A stretch of DNA of 64,000 nt from an uncultured Pelagibacteraceae bacterium (GCA_902597335.1 CACJXK010000002.1:116265-180264), one strand, 5' to 3'; shown: positions 48,717-57,814, counted from the first letter of the stretch. Program-made: numbers and translations. The notes: generated by a model from the sequence alone, not told the origin.

Positions 48717-51200
48717 ATGACAAAAAATAAAATCACAGCAGTTCTCGGTCCCACAAATACTGGAAAAACATTCCTAGCAATTGAAACTATGCTTTCTTTT
48801 GACTCGGGTATGATAGGTTTTCCATTGAGACTTTTAGCTAGAGAAGTTTATGACAAAATTATTAAAAAAGTTGATACATCAAAAGTAGCCTTAATTACTG
48901 GTGAGGAAAAAATTATTCCAATAAATGCAAAATATTTTCTGTGCACTGTTGAGTCTATGCCATTAGACAAAAATTTAGAATTCGTGGGAATTGATGAAAT
49001 ACAAATGTGCAATGACCACGAAAGAGGTCATATTTTTACGGACAGATTGTTAAATATGAGAGGTGAAAAACTCACAATGTTGATGGGATCAAATTCAATG
49101 AAAAAAATTATCCAAAAACTTGATGATGATATTGAATTTAAAAACCGAGAAAGACTATCAAAATTATCATTTGGAGGTCACAAAAAAATTTCAAGAATAG
49201 AAAGAAAAAGTGCTGTAATTGCATTTTCCACTGAGGAAGTGTATGCAATCGCAGAGTTAATAAGACGGCAAAAAGGTGGAGCAGCTATTGTGATGGGGTC
49301 TCTTAGTCCCAAAACAAGAAATGCTCAAGTCAGTTTATATCAATCTGGTGATGTTGATTATTTAGTAGCAACTGACGCAATTGGAATGGGTATAAATATG
49401 GACCTTAATAATGTCTATTTCTCAAATTTAAAGAAGTTTGATGGTAAAAAATTAAGAAATTTGAATATTTCTGAAACAGGTCAAATTGCAGGTAGAGCAG
49501 GGAGATATTTAAATGATGGTATATTTGGAACTACAGGTGAATGTAAAGAGATTGGGTCAGAAGAAATTGAGGCATTAGAAACACATAGCTTTCCAGATAT
49601 TCAAACTATTTTTTGGAGAAACACAAAATTAAATTTTTCAAATAAAGTTTCTCTATTAAAATCTCTGGATGAGAGACCTTACGTGGACTGGTTAAGAAGG
49701 ATCAATGAGTGCCAAGACGAAAAAGTATTGAAATATTTTTTAAAAGAAGCTCCAAAATTAGAGATACATGACAATCCTCAAATTTTACAAATACTTTGGG
49801 AATGTTGTCAAATACCAGATTTTGTAAAGAAAACTTATGGTCATCACTTTGAAGTAGTAAGCAAAATATTTAATTTTTTAACAAGTGGGAGTAGAAAAGT
49901 TCCTAACCAATACATGAAAGATCAACTATCATTATTAGATAAATTAGATGGTAATGTAGACTCTTTATCAAATAGAATTGCAAATGTTAGAACTTGGGCT
50001 TACGTATCAAACAAGTCTAATTGGGTTGAAAATCAAGACTATTGGATAGAGAGAACAAAAAATCTAGAGGACAAACTTTCTGACAGATTGCATGAAGAAT
50101 TAACAAAAACATTTATTGATAAAAGAGCTAGTGTTCTGGCAAAAGGTTTGAAGCAAGATATTATTTTCGAAACTGAAATTATTGATGATGAAAAAGTGAT
50201 GATAAACCAACAATTTATTGGACGATTAAAAGGTCTTAAATTAGAGTTAGATTTAAAGGTAGATACATTAGATGCAGATATTAAATCTTTAAAAAAAGCT
50301 GCTAGACAAAATGTTGGCCCTGAAATTATTAAAAGAATTACACAGATAATCGAAACTGGTTTAATTGAACTAAAAGACGATTTTAAAATTTATTGGAAAA
50401 ATAATCAGATAGCAAAATTAATGCCTGGTTCTGATTATTTAAATCCTCAAATTCAATTAATTATTGATGAAATGATTGAAAATAAAGAAAAATTAAGACT
50501 AAGCTCTTTTCTGCAACATTGGATAAATAATAAAATTGAAACTGAGTTAAAAAGTTTAATAGATTTAAAAAACGTTAAAGATAATAATTCGGAATTAAGA
50601 GCTTTAGCTTATCATCTTTATGAAAATAATGGAGTTGTTAAGAGAGATGAAGTATCAGGCTACTTAAATAAACTTGATCAAGATGAAAGAAAAAAAATGA
50701 GAGACTTAGGAGTAAAGTTTGGCAGATATCACGTTTTTTTATTTAAATTATTTAAACCAAGTTCTGTATCATTAAGAATTCTTTTATGGAAAATCTTTAA
50801 CGAAAAAAGTTTAGATTTTAAACCTCCAACATTTGGATTGAATTTTTTAGAAGAAAAAAAAATACTCAATAAAAATCTAATGCTGTTATGTGGTTTTGAA
50901 AAGTTTGAAAAATTATATGTTAGAATAGATATTTTAGAAAGATTATTTCTTATGATTTTTAATACTAAATCAGATGACAAGACTAAAGAGGTTAAGTTAA
51001 TTCCTGAAATGTTGAATTTGTTAGGTTGTAATAAAGAAAATTTTGTGAAATTAATTAAGAAAATGAATTATAAAACCTATGAAAAAAGTAACGATTTATA
51101 TTTTAAGTACATCCCATTAAAGAAAATAATAAAGAGAAATAACAATAAGGATTTTAAGGATAATCCGTTCAAAGTTCTGTCTCAGCTTAATTTAAAATAA
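48717..51200 (+). CDS. SUV3-like RNA/DNA helicase
   Basis: 827 residues, superfamily 2 helicase of the alphaproteobacterial/mitochondrial SUV3 type. Motif I is GPTNTGKT at 11-18, motif II is IDEIQMCND (DEIQ instead of DEAD/H), motif III-like LMGSNSMKK, and motif VI is QIAGRAGRYLND. A long helical C-terminal region follows (ending NLLGCNKENFVKLIKKMNY). In mitochondria SUV3 unwinds RNA in the degradosome; a similar RNA role is inferred. Starts an operon with TerB, ferredoxin and CarD genes, overlapping the next gene by one base. Confidence 0.9.
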   Translation: MTKNKITAVLGPTNTGKTFLAIETMLSFDSGMIGFPLRLLAREVYDKIIKKVDTSKVALITGEEKIIPINAKYFLCTVESMPLDKNLEFVGIDEIQMCNDHERGHIFTDRLLNMRGEKLTMLMGSNSMKKIIQKLDDDIEFKNRERLSKLSFGGHKKISRIERKSAVIAFSTEEVYAIAELIRRQKGGAAIVMGSLSPKTRNAQVSLYQSGDVDYLVATDAIGMGINMDLNNVYFSNLKKFDGKKLRNLNISETGQIAGRAGRYLNDGIFGTTGECKEIGSEEIEALETHSFPDIQTIFWRNTKLNFSNKVSLLKSLDERPYVDWLRRINECQDEKVLKYFLKEAPKLEIHDNPQILQILWECCQIPDFVKKTYGHHFEVVSKIFNFLTSGSRKVPNQYMKDQLSLLDKLDGNVDSLSNRIANVRTWAYVSNKSNWVENQDYWIERTKNLEDKLSDRLHEELTKTFIDKRASVLAKGLKQDIIFETEIIDDEKVMINQQFIGRLKGLKLELDLKVDTLDADIKSLKKAARQNVGPEIIKRITQIIETGLIELKDDFKIYWKNNQIAKLMPGSDYLNPQIQLIIDEMIENKEKLRLSSFLQHWINNKIETELKSLIDLKNVKDNNSELRALAYHLYENNGVVKRDEVSGYLNKLDQDERKKMRDLGVKFGRYHVFLFKLFKPSSVSLRILLWKIFNEKSLDFKPPTFGLNFLEEKKILNKNLMLLCGFEKFEKLYVRIDILERLFLMIFNTKSDDKTKEVKLIPEMLNLLGCNKENFVKLIKKMNYKTYEKSNDLYFKYIPLKKIIKRNNNKDFKDNPFKVLSQLNLK

Positions 51201-51625
51201 TGTTTAATATTTTTAAAAAAGATAAAACTGAAAAAGAAAATAATCACCCATCGATAATGGCAGTGGCTTGTTTATTAATTCATTCTGCGAAAATTGATGA
51301 GAATTATACTGATAAAGAAAAAAAAATTATTAAAGATGCAGTTGTTGAAATGGGAGCAAATGCTCAGGAAATTGACGGAATAATTCGAGATGCTGAAAAA
51401 AAAGAGAAAGACTCTAATCAAATTCTTGATTTTACGAGAGAGATTAAAAATATAGATGAGGAAGATAAAAAAATAATAATAGAGGCTTTGTGGGATATTA
51501 TTTATTCTGATGAGGATGCTGATATGTATGAAACTAATTTAATGAGAAGAATATCAGGTTTACTATATCTAGATCCAAAAGTTGTTGGTGATATTAAAGA
51601 AAAAGTAAGTCAAAAAAAAGCATGA
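51200..51625 (+). CDS. TerB-like (DjlA-type) helical protein
   Basis: 141 residues, all-helical TerB-domain protein: [19 protein letters not shown] (acidic, metal-binding-like Asp/Glu) and [24 protein letters not shown] mirror the two halves of the domain. Usually annotated as tellurite-resistance TerB, but role is generally unclear. Overlaps the helicase gene by one base and the ferredoxin gene by 4 bp. In related alphaproteobacteria I recall an S4-domain RNA-binding gene in this slot. Confidence 0.8.
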   Translation: MFNIFKKDKTEKENNHPSIMAVACLLIHSAKIDENYTDKEKKIIKDAVVEMGANAQEIDGIIRDAEKKEKDSNQILDFTREIKNIDEEDKKIIIEALWDIIYSDEDADMYETNLMRRISGLLYLDPKVVGDIKEKVSQKKA

Positions 51626-51951
51626 CATATTTGGTAAATGATAAATGCATCAAATGCAAATTAATGGATTGCGTTGAAGTATGTCCTGTTGATTGCTTTT
51701 ATGAGGGCAAGAATATGCTTGTAATTAAACCGGATGAGTGTATAGATTGTGGCGTTTGCGAGCCAGAATGTCCAGTAGACGCCATAATATCTGATAATGA
51801 TGACAGTGGTGGAAAATGGTTAGAGGTTAACAAAAAATATGCTGATATTTGGCCAAACATTAGTGAAAAGAAAGATCCACCTGCGGATCATGAACAATTT
51901 AAAGACGTAAAAGATAAATATGAAAAATATTTTAAAGAAAATCTTGAATAA
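51622..51951 (+). CDS. fdxA: 7Fe ferredoxin (FdxA)
   Basis: 109 residues with two cluster motifs: [17 protein letters not shown] (3Fe-4S type spacing) and [16 protein letters not shown] (4Fe-4S), and the FdxA-specific C-terminal extension [15 protein letters not shown]. Cytoplasmic electron carrier; partner not evident. Overlaps both neighbours: 4 bp with the TerB-like gene and 32 bp with carD. Confidence 0.95.
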   Translation: MTYLVNDKCIKCKLMDCVEVCPVDCFYEGKNMLVIKPDECIDCGVCEPECPVDAIISDNDDSGGKWLEVNKKYADIWPNISEKKDPPADHEQFKDVKDKYEKYFKENLE

Positions 51952-52729
51952 AAAGAAAAGAAAAAAAGTTGTTAAAAAAAAAGTTAAATCTGTCAAAAAA
52001 GTAACTAAAACAAAAAAAATAGTAAAAATAAAAAAAGAAAAAATTAAAAAAAAAATTGTAAAAGATCAGAAAAAAAAAGAAAAGGTTGAAATTAAACCTG
52101 ACCCATTAAGAATTCCAAAAAATAACGAACAAAAACCTGAAATCAAAAAAGTAAAAAAACAGGAAACAGAAAAAAAAATATTTAAAATCAAAGATTACGT
52201 TGTTTATCCAAAACATGGGGTAGGCCAAATAACTGAAACAAAGAAAATCAATATTGGAGGAATAGATGTTGAAACATACATATTAAAATTTGAAAAAGAT
52301 AAAGCAAACGGTATGGTACCAGTAAATAAACAATCACATTTGAGGCCTTTGGCTACAATTAATCAAATTAATAAATGTGTAAGTATTTTAAAAAGTAAGC
52401 CAAAAATTAAACGTTCAATGTGGAGCAGGAGAGCTCAAGAGTATGAAGCGAAGATTTCATCAGGTAAAATTTATGATTTAGCTGAAGTAGTTAGAGATCT
52501 TAACAAAGGTGATGATATAATGATTGACCAATCATATAGCGAAAGACAGTTATTTGAAAAGGCTTATGAAAGACTATTGACTGAATTCCAAATAGTTTTG
52601 GGATCAAATTTAGAAGATGCACAGAAAAAACTTGATAAAGCCTTAAAAAGAAACTTAGAAAAACAAATTCAAAAAGCTGAAGAAAAAATAGTATCAGGGG
52701 AAGTTAATAACTCAGATATAGTGGAGTAA
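51920..52729 (+). CDS. carD: CarD-family RNA polymerase-binding regulator with Lys-rich tail
   Basis: 269 residues. The CarD/CdnL core starts near residue 86 with [17 protein letters not shown] and contains [13 protein letters not shown] and [13 protein letters not shown]. CarD-type proteins bind the RNA polymerase beta lobe and stabilise open complexes at rRNA and other promoters. Unusual here are residues 1-85, extremely Lys-rich (runs such as [11 protein letters not shown]), resembling a histone-H1-like tail. Known CarD/CdnL proteins are about 160-170 residues. The upstream ATG at 51920 is used because the frame is open and starts well; an internal start is possible. Confidence 0.88.
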   Translation: MKNILKKILNKKKRKKVVKKKVKSVKKVTKTKKIVKIKKEKIKKKIVKDQKKKEKVEIKPDPLRIPKNNEQKPEIKKVKKQETEKKIFKIKDYVVYPKHGVGQITETKKINIGGIDVETYILKFEKDKANGMVPVNKQSHLRPLATINQINKCVSILKSKPKIKRSMWSRRAQEYEAKISSGKIYDLAEVVRDLNKGDDIMIDQSYSERQLFEKAYERLLTEFQIVLGSNLEDAQKKLDKALKRNLEKQIQKAEEKIVSGEVNNSDIVE

Positions 52730-52766
52730 AAAAAACGCTCCTCACGCAAGCGCCATGAGAAGCGTT
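52728..52766 (-). terminator. Rho-independent terminator of the 27-residue basic gene
   Basis: On the minus strand an imperfect hairpin (AACGCT/AGCGTT plus TGAG/CTCA, one mismatch between, loop GCTTGC-like) is followed directly by eight T residues. It starts 23 bp after the stop of the small basic gene. The T-run overlaps the carD stop codon on the other strand. On the plus strand no T-run follows, so it is one-directional. Confidence 0.75.
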
Positions 52767-52788
52767 ATCAGTTAAAAAGAATACTAAA

Positions 52789-52872
52789 CTATCTTCTTTT
52801 TTTCTTCTTAGCTTTTTTCTTAGCTTTTTTCTTAGTTTTCTTTTTAGCAGCTTTTTTTCTTCTTTTAGCCAT
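52789..52872 (-). CDS. 27-residue Lys/Arg-rich protein
   Basis: ATG at 52872 to TAG at 52789. The protein is MAKRRKKAAKKKTKKKA continuing in the same style to KKKKRR: 16 Lys and 4 Arg of 27 residues, otherwise Ala and one Thr. A strong ribosome-binding site (GGGAG) lies 7 bases before the ATG, and a terminator follows. These signals argue for a real gene. It resembles histone-H1 tails or very small basic ribosomal proteins; nucleic acid binding is inferred. Confidence 0.7.
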   Translation of the reverse strand: MAKRRKKAAKKKTKKKAKKKAKKKKRR

Positions 52873-52893
52873 CTTTAGCTCCCTTTATTTATA

Positions 52894-52914
52894 AACGAAT
52901 CTTTATGATTCGTT
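52894..52914 (-). promoter_or_regulatory. Leader hairpin upstream of the 27-residue gene
   Basis: AACGAATC-loop TTTAT-GATTCGTT forms a perfect 8-bp stem, ending 22 bp before the ATG on the minus strand. No T-run follows. If transcribed it would be a 5' UTR stem-loop, possibly protecting or regulating the mRNA. The remaining sequence to 53063 is AT-rich and empty. Confidence 0.45.
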
Positions 52915-53063
52915 AATAACTAATTTTTATTTTTTTTGAATAGTTATGTCAAACATATAATTTTTTACAAAAAATTTTAAAAAAATTATTTTTTAATTTG
53001 TTTTCATGAATTAAAAAAAAAGTTAAAAAAATCGCTATTTATAAAGTGTTTTTTTGAAAATTT

Positions 53064-54764
53064 TTAATAAAGTTTTTTAAATTCGTTTTTATATTTTTGA
53101 ATTATTTTATATCTTTTTAGTTTTAAAGTTGGAGTTAGCATTCCATTTTCAATTGAAAATTTTTCATTGATAGTAAAAAATTTTTTTATTTGTTCTATTT
53201 TTGATAGATTTTGATTCACTTTATTAATTTCTTTTTCTATTTGATCATGAGTAACATTCAAATTTTCTTCAGATAGAACTAATAAAGCCACTAAATAAGG
53301 TTTATTGTCTCCATAGACAATTGACTGATCAATCAAGTTTGAGTTAGATAACTCATTTTCTATTTTAACAGGCGAAATATTATCTCCACCTGGAGTAATT
53401 AATATATCTTTTTTTCTATCGGTGATTTTTAAATAACCATTTTCAAAAACACCTATATCTCCAGTATATAACCACCCGTCTATTAAGACTTTTTGTGTCT
53501 CTTCCTGATTATTCCAATACCCTAACATGACATTTTCACCTTTAACTAAAATTTCCCCATCTTCAGCAATTTTAACATCATTACCTTTGAAAGGTGGGCC
53601 AACGGTCTCGACTCTAATATCATGTATTGGATTACAGCTGACTACTGGTGAGGTTTCAGTTAATCCATATCCTTGTAAAGTAGGAAGACCTATTGCATTC
53701 AAGAAAATTCCAACATCTTTATCGAGTGCCCCACCCCCTGATACAAACGTTTTAAGTTCGCCTCCAAATTGGGCTTTTATTTTTTTTCTTACAATCTTAT
53801 CAATCAATTTATCTAATATTTTTTCTAAAAATGATAAATTTTGTTTTAAAATTTTTTTCTTTCCAAGTTCTAACATTTTAAATATTAATTTTTTTCTAAG
53901 CCCATTAGCTTTGTTAAAACTAGCATTTATTTTTTGATATAAATTTTGATAAAAACGAGGGACAGCTGTCATTAATTGAGGCTTGCAATCATTCATATTT
54001 TTAATCAATTTTTCAATACTCTCTGCATAAAATATTTTGGCTCCGACACTAATTTGTACAAATTGAACAGTGTGCTCATATGAATGTGAGAGAGGCAACC
54101 AAGTCAAGAACCTGGTTTGGTTTGATAGTAAAGGATTCAAGATATCTAATGCACCTTCACAATTATTTAAAATTCCACCATGACTTAGAATTACGCCTTT
54201 TGGGTTGCCTTGGGTACCTGAAGTATAAATAATACATGCTGGATCTTTTCTTTTTAATTCTAACTTAGGGATACTTACATCCTCATAATTTAAATTTGTG
54301 AGTAAATTTTTTAAATTTATATATTTATTTTTATCAAAATCTAATTCTTCAAATGAAAATATTTTTTCAACAAATTTATTTTTTTTAATTATATTTTTTA
54401 CTTTGTTAAATTGTTCTTGATTAGAAACAAAAATTAGTCTTGGGGTACAATCATTGATAATATACTCATAATCACGCTCTGCATAAGTAGTATAAGCTGG
54501 AACAGTAATTGCTCCTGACAACATGATAGAAAGATCGGTGATAAACCATTCTGGTCTATTTTCAGATATTAACAAACATCTATCACCTTTTTTTACATAT
54601 TTTTTTATTTCTATGGAAACTTTTTTTAAAGAATGAAATGTTTGTTTCCAATTAAATTTGTTTGTTTGATCTTTCAAAGATATCAGTAGATCGTTATTTT
54701 TGTTTTGTTTTTGATAATTTTCAAAAAACAATTGAATAAGGTTATTATAATTTTTTATACTCAT
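53064..54764 (-). CDS. Long-chain acyl-CoA synthetase (AMP-forming)
   Basis: 566-residue ANL-superfamily ligase. P-loop is IIYTSGTQGNPKGVILSH, then GYGLTETSPVVSCNP, the hinge YTGDIGVFENGYLKITDRKK and C-terminal Lys region PTLKLKRYKI. The closest group is the FAA1/COG1022 long-chain type. It loads fatty acids onto CoA; exact chain length not readable. Its ATG lies 7 bases after the CCA of the tRNA-Leu on the same strand, leaving no place for a conventional ribosome-binding site after tRNA processing. Confidence 0.9.
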   Translation of the reverse strand: MSIKNYNNLIQLFFENYQKQNKNNDLLISLKDQTNKFNWKQTFHSLKKVSIEIKKYVKKGDRCLLISENRPEWFITDLSIMLSGAITVPAYTTYAERDYEYIINDCTPRLIFVSNQEQFNKVKNIIKKNKFVEKIFSFEELDFDKNKYINLKNLLTNLNYEDVSIPKLELKRKDPACIIYTSGTQGNPKGVILSHGGILNNCEGALDILNPLLSNQTRFLTWLPLSHSYEHTVQFVQISVGAKIFYAESIEKLIKNMNDCKPQLMTAVPRFYQNLYQKINASFNKANGLRKKLIFKMLELGKKKILKQNLSFLEKILDKLIDKIVRKKIKAQFGGELKTFVSGGGALDKDVGIFLNAIGLPTLQGYGLTETSPVVSCNPIHDIRVETVGPPFKGNDVKIAEDGEILVKGENVMLGYWNNQEETQKVLIDGWLYTGDIGVFENGYLKITDRKKDILITPGGDNISPVKIENELSNSNLIDQSIVYGDNKPYLVALLVLSEENLNVTHDQIEKEINKVNQNLSKIEQIKKFFTINEKFSIENGMLTPTLKLKRYKIIQKYKNEFKKLY

Positions 54765-54771
54765 AAATTTC

Positions 54772-54858
54772 TGGTGGGCAAAGAGAGAATCGAACTCTCA
54801 CAGTATTGCTACTATTGGATTTTGAGTCCAACGCGTCTACCAGTTCCGCCATTCGCCC
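54772..54858 (-). tRNA. tRNA-Leu(CAA)
   Basis: Minus strand: acceptor GGGCGAA/TTTGCCC, D-arm GGCGGAACTGGTAGACGC, anticodon stem-loop TTGGA-CTCAAAA-TCCAA giving anticodon CAA (UUG codons), long variable arm, T-arm GAGAG-TTCGATT-CTCTC, discriminator A and encoded CCA at 54772-54774. Directly upstream of the acyl-CoA synthetase gene. Confidence 0.95.
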
Positions 54859-54915
54859 ATAACTAATATATTTTAACTCATAGTATTAAATCACTAATTA
54901 TAATAAAAGAAAAAT

Positions 54916-55530
54916 ATGTTTAAAGAGCTTTACAATAAAACAATTAAACTTGCAGGGCATAAAAGATCTAAATCAATTTTAGGATTTATATCTTTTATTG
55001 AAAGTTTTATATTTCCAATACCACCCGATGTACTAATTATTCCTATGACAATTGCTCGAAAGCAAGAATGGATAAAAATTGCTTTAGTCGCAACTGTAGG
55101 ATCTGTCCTTGGAGCGTGTCTAGGGTATTTTATAGGTTATGTATTTTTTAATGAGATTGGATTAAAAATATTTGAAATTTACGGCGTAGATGATGCTTCT
55201 TTTTTAAAAGATAGAGTTTCATCTGAGGGAGGTGTTATTGCCTGGATTACCCTTCTAGCAATTGCTGGTTTTTCACCTGTGCCGTTTAAACTCTTAACAA
55301 TTACTAGTGGATTTATTCATTTTAATTTATTTTACTTCATAATTATAAGCCTGTTGACTAGAGGGTCTCGTTTTTTTTTAATTGCTTTTCTGATTGGTAA
55401 TTTTGGACCAGCAATGAAAAAAGTTATTGAGAAAAAATTAATAAAATTCTCTTTTATTTTATCTCTAATATTAATTGGTTTTGCTTTTGTTATTTATAAA
55501 TTCTTAAATAATTTTATTAGTCAAATATGA
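54916..55530 (+). CDS. YqaA/DedA-type VTT-domain membrane protein
   Basis: 204 residues with about five hydrophobic segments. The VTT/DedA features are FISFIESFIFPIPPDVLIIP near the N-terminus and GFSPVPFKLLTITSG plus TRGSRFFLIAFLIGNFGP later, the proline- and arginine-containing re-entrant helices. Family members are lipid scramblase or transporter proteins needed for envelope integrity, for example for undecaprenyl or phosphatidylethanolamine. Overlaps dsbB by 4 bp. Confidence 0.88.
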   Translation: MFKELYNKTIKLAGHKRSKSILGFISFIESFIFPIPPDVLIIPMTIARKQEWIKIALVATVGSVLGACLGYFIGYVFFNEIGLKIFEIYGVDDASFLKDRVSSEGGVIAWITLLAIAGFSPVPFKLLTITSGFIHFNLFYFIIISLLTRGSRFFLIAFLIGNFGPAMKKVIEKKLIKFSFILSLILIGFAFVIYKFLNNFISQI

Positions 55531-56006
55531 ACTTATTTCCTAATCGAAAAAATTTATATTTAATTATTTTTCTTATTTCAGTCACTTCTATTCTTTCAGC
55601 CTTATATGTAGAGTTTGTGCTAGAATATAAACCATGTAAGTTGTGCATTTATCAAAGAATTCCTTATCTAGCTGCGATATTTATAAGTTTTATTGGATTT
55701 AATTATTATAAAACCGATAATATTTTAATAATTTTAATAATCATATTCACATTAAGCTCTATTATTTCTGGATATCACTTTGGAATAGAAAATAGTTTTT
55801 TTGATGAGCTATCAAGTTGCGCTAATAACTCATTAAACCTGTTAAACAAGAAAGAATTACTAGAGTCCCTTGGTAAAAACATGCCAGTTAATTGTAAAGA
55901 TGCAACATTTCAAATTTTAGGAGTATCGCTAGCGGCAATTAACGCCATTTTATCAATTTTAATCGTTATTATTTCAGTTAGAACATTAAGTTATGAAAAA
56001 AACTAA
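55527..56006 (+). CDS. dsbB: Disulfide bond formation protein B
   Basis: 159 residues with four membrane segments. The quinone-coupled CxxC pair is in YKPCKLCIYQRIPY (first periplasmic loop) and the second cysteine pair is in the loop with SSCANNSLN and VNCKDATF. DsbB reoxidises DsbA with ubiquinone. Adjacent coq7 is a ubiquinone-synthesis gene, a sensible pairing. Overlaps coq7 by 14 bp. Confidence 0.92.
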   Translation: MNLFPNRKNLYLIIFLISVTSILSALYVEFVLEYKPCKLCIYQRIPYLAAIFISFIGFNYYKTDNILIILIIIFTLSSIISGYHFGIENSFFDELSSCANNSLNLLNKKELLESLGKNMPVNCKDATFQILGVSLAAINAILSILIVIISVRTLSYEKN

Positions 56007-56526
56007 CAAAAAAAAATTAGAAGAATTTATAAGAGTAGATCATGCAGGTGAGAGAGGTGCAATAAAAATTTATGAAGGTCAACTTTTAGCCTTAAACACA
56101 TTAATAAAAAATGATAATTTAAAAAAAATGATCATTGATATGAAAAAACATGAGGAGGAGCATTCAAATTTTTTTGAAAATGAAATAGAAAAAAGAAACA
56201 TAGAACCAACGAAATTATTACCATTGTGGGATTTGCTTGGATTAGGTCTTGGATTTGGTTCTACTATACTTGGAAAAAAAGCTGCAATGCTATGTACGGC
56301 ATCCGTTGAAGAAGTTATTGATGAACACTATAAAAATCAAATAGATCAAATAGAAGTAGATGAGAAAGAATTAAAAGACAAAATTGTAAAATTTAGACAG
56401 GATGAATTAAACCATAAAGACATAGCTTATGAAGAAGGTGCTACAAAAAAAGGCTTATACTCGATCATGGACAAAGTTATAAAAACAGGCTCGAAGATAG
56501 CAATAAAAATCTCTGAAAAAATTTAG
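55993..56526 (+). CDS. coq7: Demethoxyubiquinone hydroxylase (COQ7)
   Basis: 177-residue carboxylate-bridged diiron protein. The six metal ligands are visible as Glu in DHAGERGAIKIYEGQ, ExxH in KKHEEEHSNF, Glu and ExxH in SVEEVIDEHYKNQ and FRQDELNHKDIAYEEG. It adds the last hydroxyl in ubiquinone synthesis, using oxygen. In proteobacteria COQ7 is typical of alpha, beta and gamma classes. Its stop abuts the stop of the HNH gene on the other strand. Confidence 0.95.
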   Translation: MKKTNKKKLEEFIRVDHAGERGAIKIYEGQLLALNTLIKNDNLKKMIIDMKKHEEEHSNFFENEIEKRNIEPTKLLPLWDLLGLGLGFGSTILGKKAAMLCTASVEEVIDEHYKNQIDQIEVDEKELKDKIVKFRQDELNHKDIAYEEGATKKGLYSIMDKVIKTGSKIAIKISEKI

Positions 56527-57111
56527 TTAAGGCTCCAACTCAACATCCCAGTACAAATAATCCATCCAACTTTTGTGTAAAAAATTTGGTGGAAAATTTT
56601 TACCATTTTTATGTAAATCTTCTGTAGTAGGTTGAAAAGGCCATTGATTAAGTGTCATACCTGAGTCCTTGATTAATCTCCCACCTTTTTTTACATTGCA
56701 TGCCGAGCAGGCAGTCACAACATTATCCCAATCAGTTTTACCTCCTTTTGATCTTGGAAGTAAATGATCAAAAGTTAATTCATTTTTACTACCACAGTAT
56801 TGGCAGCTAAATTTGTCTCTTAAAAACACATTAAATCTTGTAAAGTTTGGATTAGACTGTGGTCTTATATATGACTTAAGTGCAATAACACTTGGAAGTT
56901 TCATGCTAAAAGACGGACTTCTAATTTGCCTATCATAGTAACTAACTATTGTGACTCTATCTAAGAAAACAGATTTTATCGAGTCCTGCCAACTCCATAA
57001 CGAAAGCGGATAATAACTTAAAGGTCTATAATCTGCATTTAAAACTAATGCAGGACACTTTTCTAAAGAAATATTTTGATCAGTTAACTCAATCATAACC
57101 AAAACATACAT
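56527..57111 (-). CDS. HNH endonuclease
   Basis: 194 residues. The HNH module is in the second half: CQYCGSKNELTFDHLLPRSKGG with a first zinc knuckle and the H-x-x-P element, DWDNVVTACSACNVKKGGR with the Asn, the second zinc knuckle and His-equivalent region. The N-terminal half (ALVLNADYRPLSYYPLSLWSWQD) is the conserved extension of a common bacterial HNH family of unclear cellular role, not linked to restriction or introns. The start may be the ATG at 57096 rather than 57111. Confidence 0.87.
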   Translation of the reverse strand: MYVLVMIELTDQNISLEKCPALVLNADYRPLSYYPLSLWSWQDSIKSVFLDRVTIVSYYDRQIRSPSFSMKLPSVIALKSYIRPQSNPNFTRFNVFLRDKFSCQYCGSKNELTFDHLLPRSKGGKTDWDNVVTACSACNVKKGGRLIKDSGMTLNQWPFQPTTEDLHKNGKNFPPNFLHKSWMDYLYWDVELEP

Positions 57112-57157
57112 TAAATATTTTTTTAATCAACACCACTAATTATATTTCTAAGATTTA

Positions 57158-57814
57158 TTAACTTATCAATTTTTTTTTAATAAAGTTTAATGCCGCACTT
57201 GAAGCCTCAATGGGAATATGATGATCACAGTTTTTGATCATTAATGTTTCAATTTTAATTTTATTTCTAATAAAAAAATCCTCAGCTTCTAATAAATTAT
57301 TTGGTGGTACAATTGGATCATTTTCACCATGTATCATCAAAATGTTTGTTTTGTTTTTTATTCTAGAAGATAGATCTTGCATATTAATAATTTTTCCAGA
57401 AAATCCTACAATACAACTAAACTCTTTTTCAGATGTTAAACCAACATTTAATGACATCATACATCCTTGACTAAACCCAGATAAACATATTTGTGAATAA
57501 TTTAATTTAAAATGATCACTCACTTCAAATATATAATTTTTCAAAATATTTTCTGCTTTTTTTGACTCTTGAAGTATATATTTAGAGTCTTCTGTATTTA
57601 GATCAAACCATTGGTAACCTATTGGATTTATGCTACACGTTTCTTGTGCATCTGGACATAAAAAAACAGTATTCTTTAAAAATCGTCTCCAATTAAGTGT
57701 AAGCATACTGATATCTTTTCCATCACCACCATACCCATGAAGTAAAATTACTGCATTTTTAATTTCCTCATCATTTTTGGGTTTTATAATGGTTGTATTT
57801 AGGGAGAATTTCAT
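57158..57814 (-). CDS. Phospholipase/carboxylesterase-family hydrolase
   Basis: 218 residues from the ATG at 57814, preferred over an upstream start because it overlaps the TlpA stop as ATGA. Alpha/beta hydrolase with LLHGYGGDGKDIS (oxyanion loop), nucleophile Ser in SGFSQGCMMS, Asp in HGENDPIVP and His in KNCDHHIP. This is the acyl-protein thioesterase/carboxylesterase family (COG0400). Substrate unknown. Confidence 0.87.
   Translation of the reverse strand: MKFSLNTTIIKPKNDEEIKNAVILLHGYGGDGKDISMLTLNWRRFLKNTVFLCPDAQETCSINPIGYQWFDLNTEDSKYILQESKKAENILKNYIFEVSDHFKLNYSQICLSGFSQGCMMSLNVGLTSEKEFSCIVGFSGKIINMQDLSSRIKNKTNILMIHGENDPIVPPNNLLEAEDFFIRNKIKIETLMIKNCDHHIPIEASSAALNFIKKKLIS

Noticed and set aside
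51920..52180. Lys-rich CarD N-terminus as a frameshift artefact
   Set aside because: The frame is continuous, starts at an ATG inside fdxA in the usual overlapping style and runs into the CarD core without a break, so a real tail is more likely, although poly-A errors cannot be excluded.
52894..52914. The 8-bp hairpin as a terminator
   Set aside because: No T-run follows on either strand; position in front of the 27-residue gene fits a leader element better.
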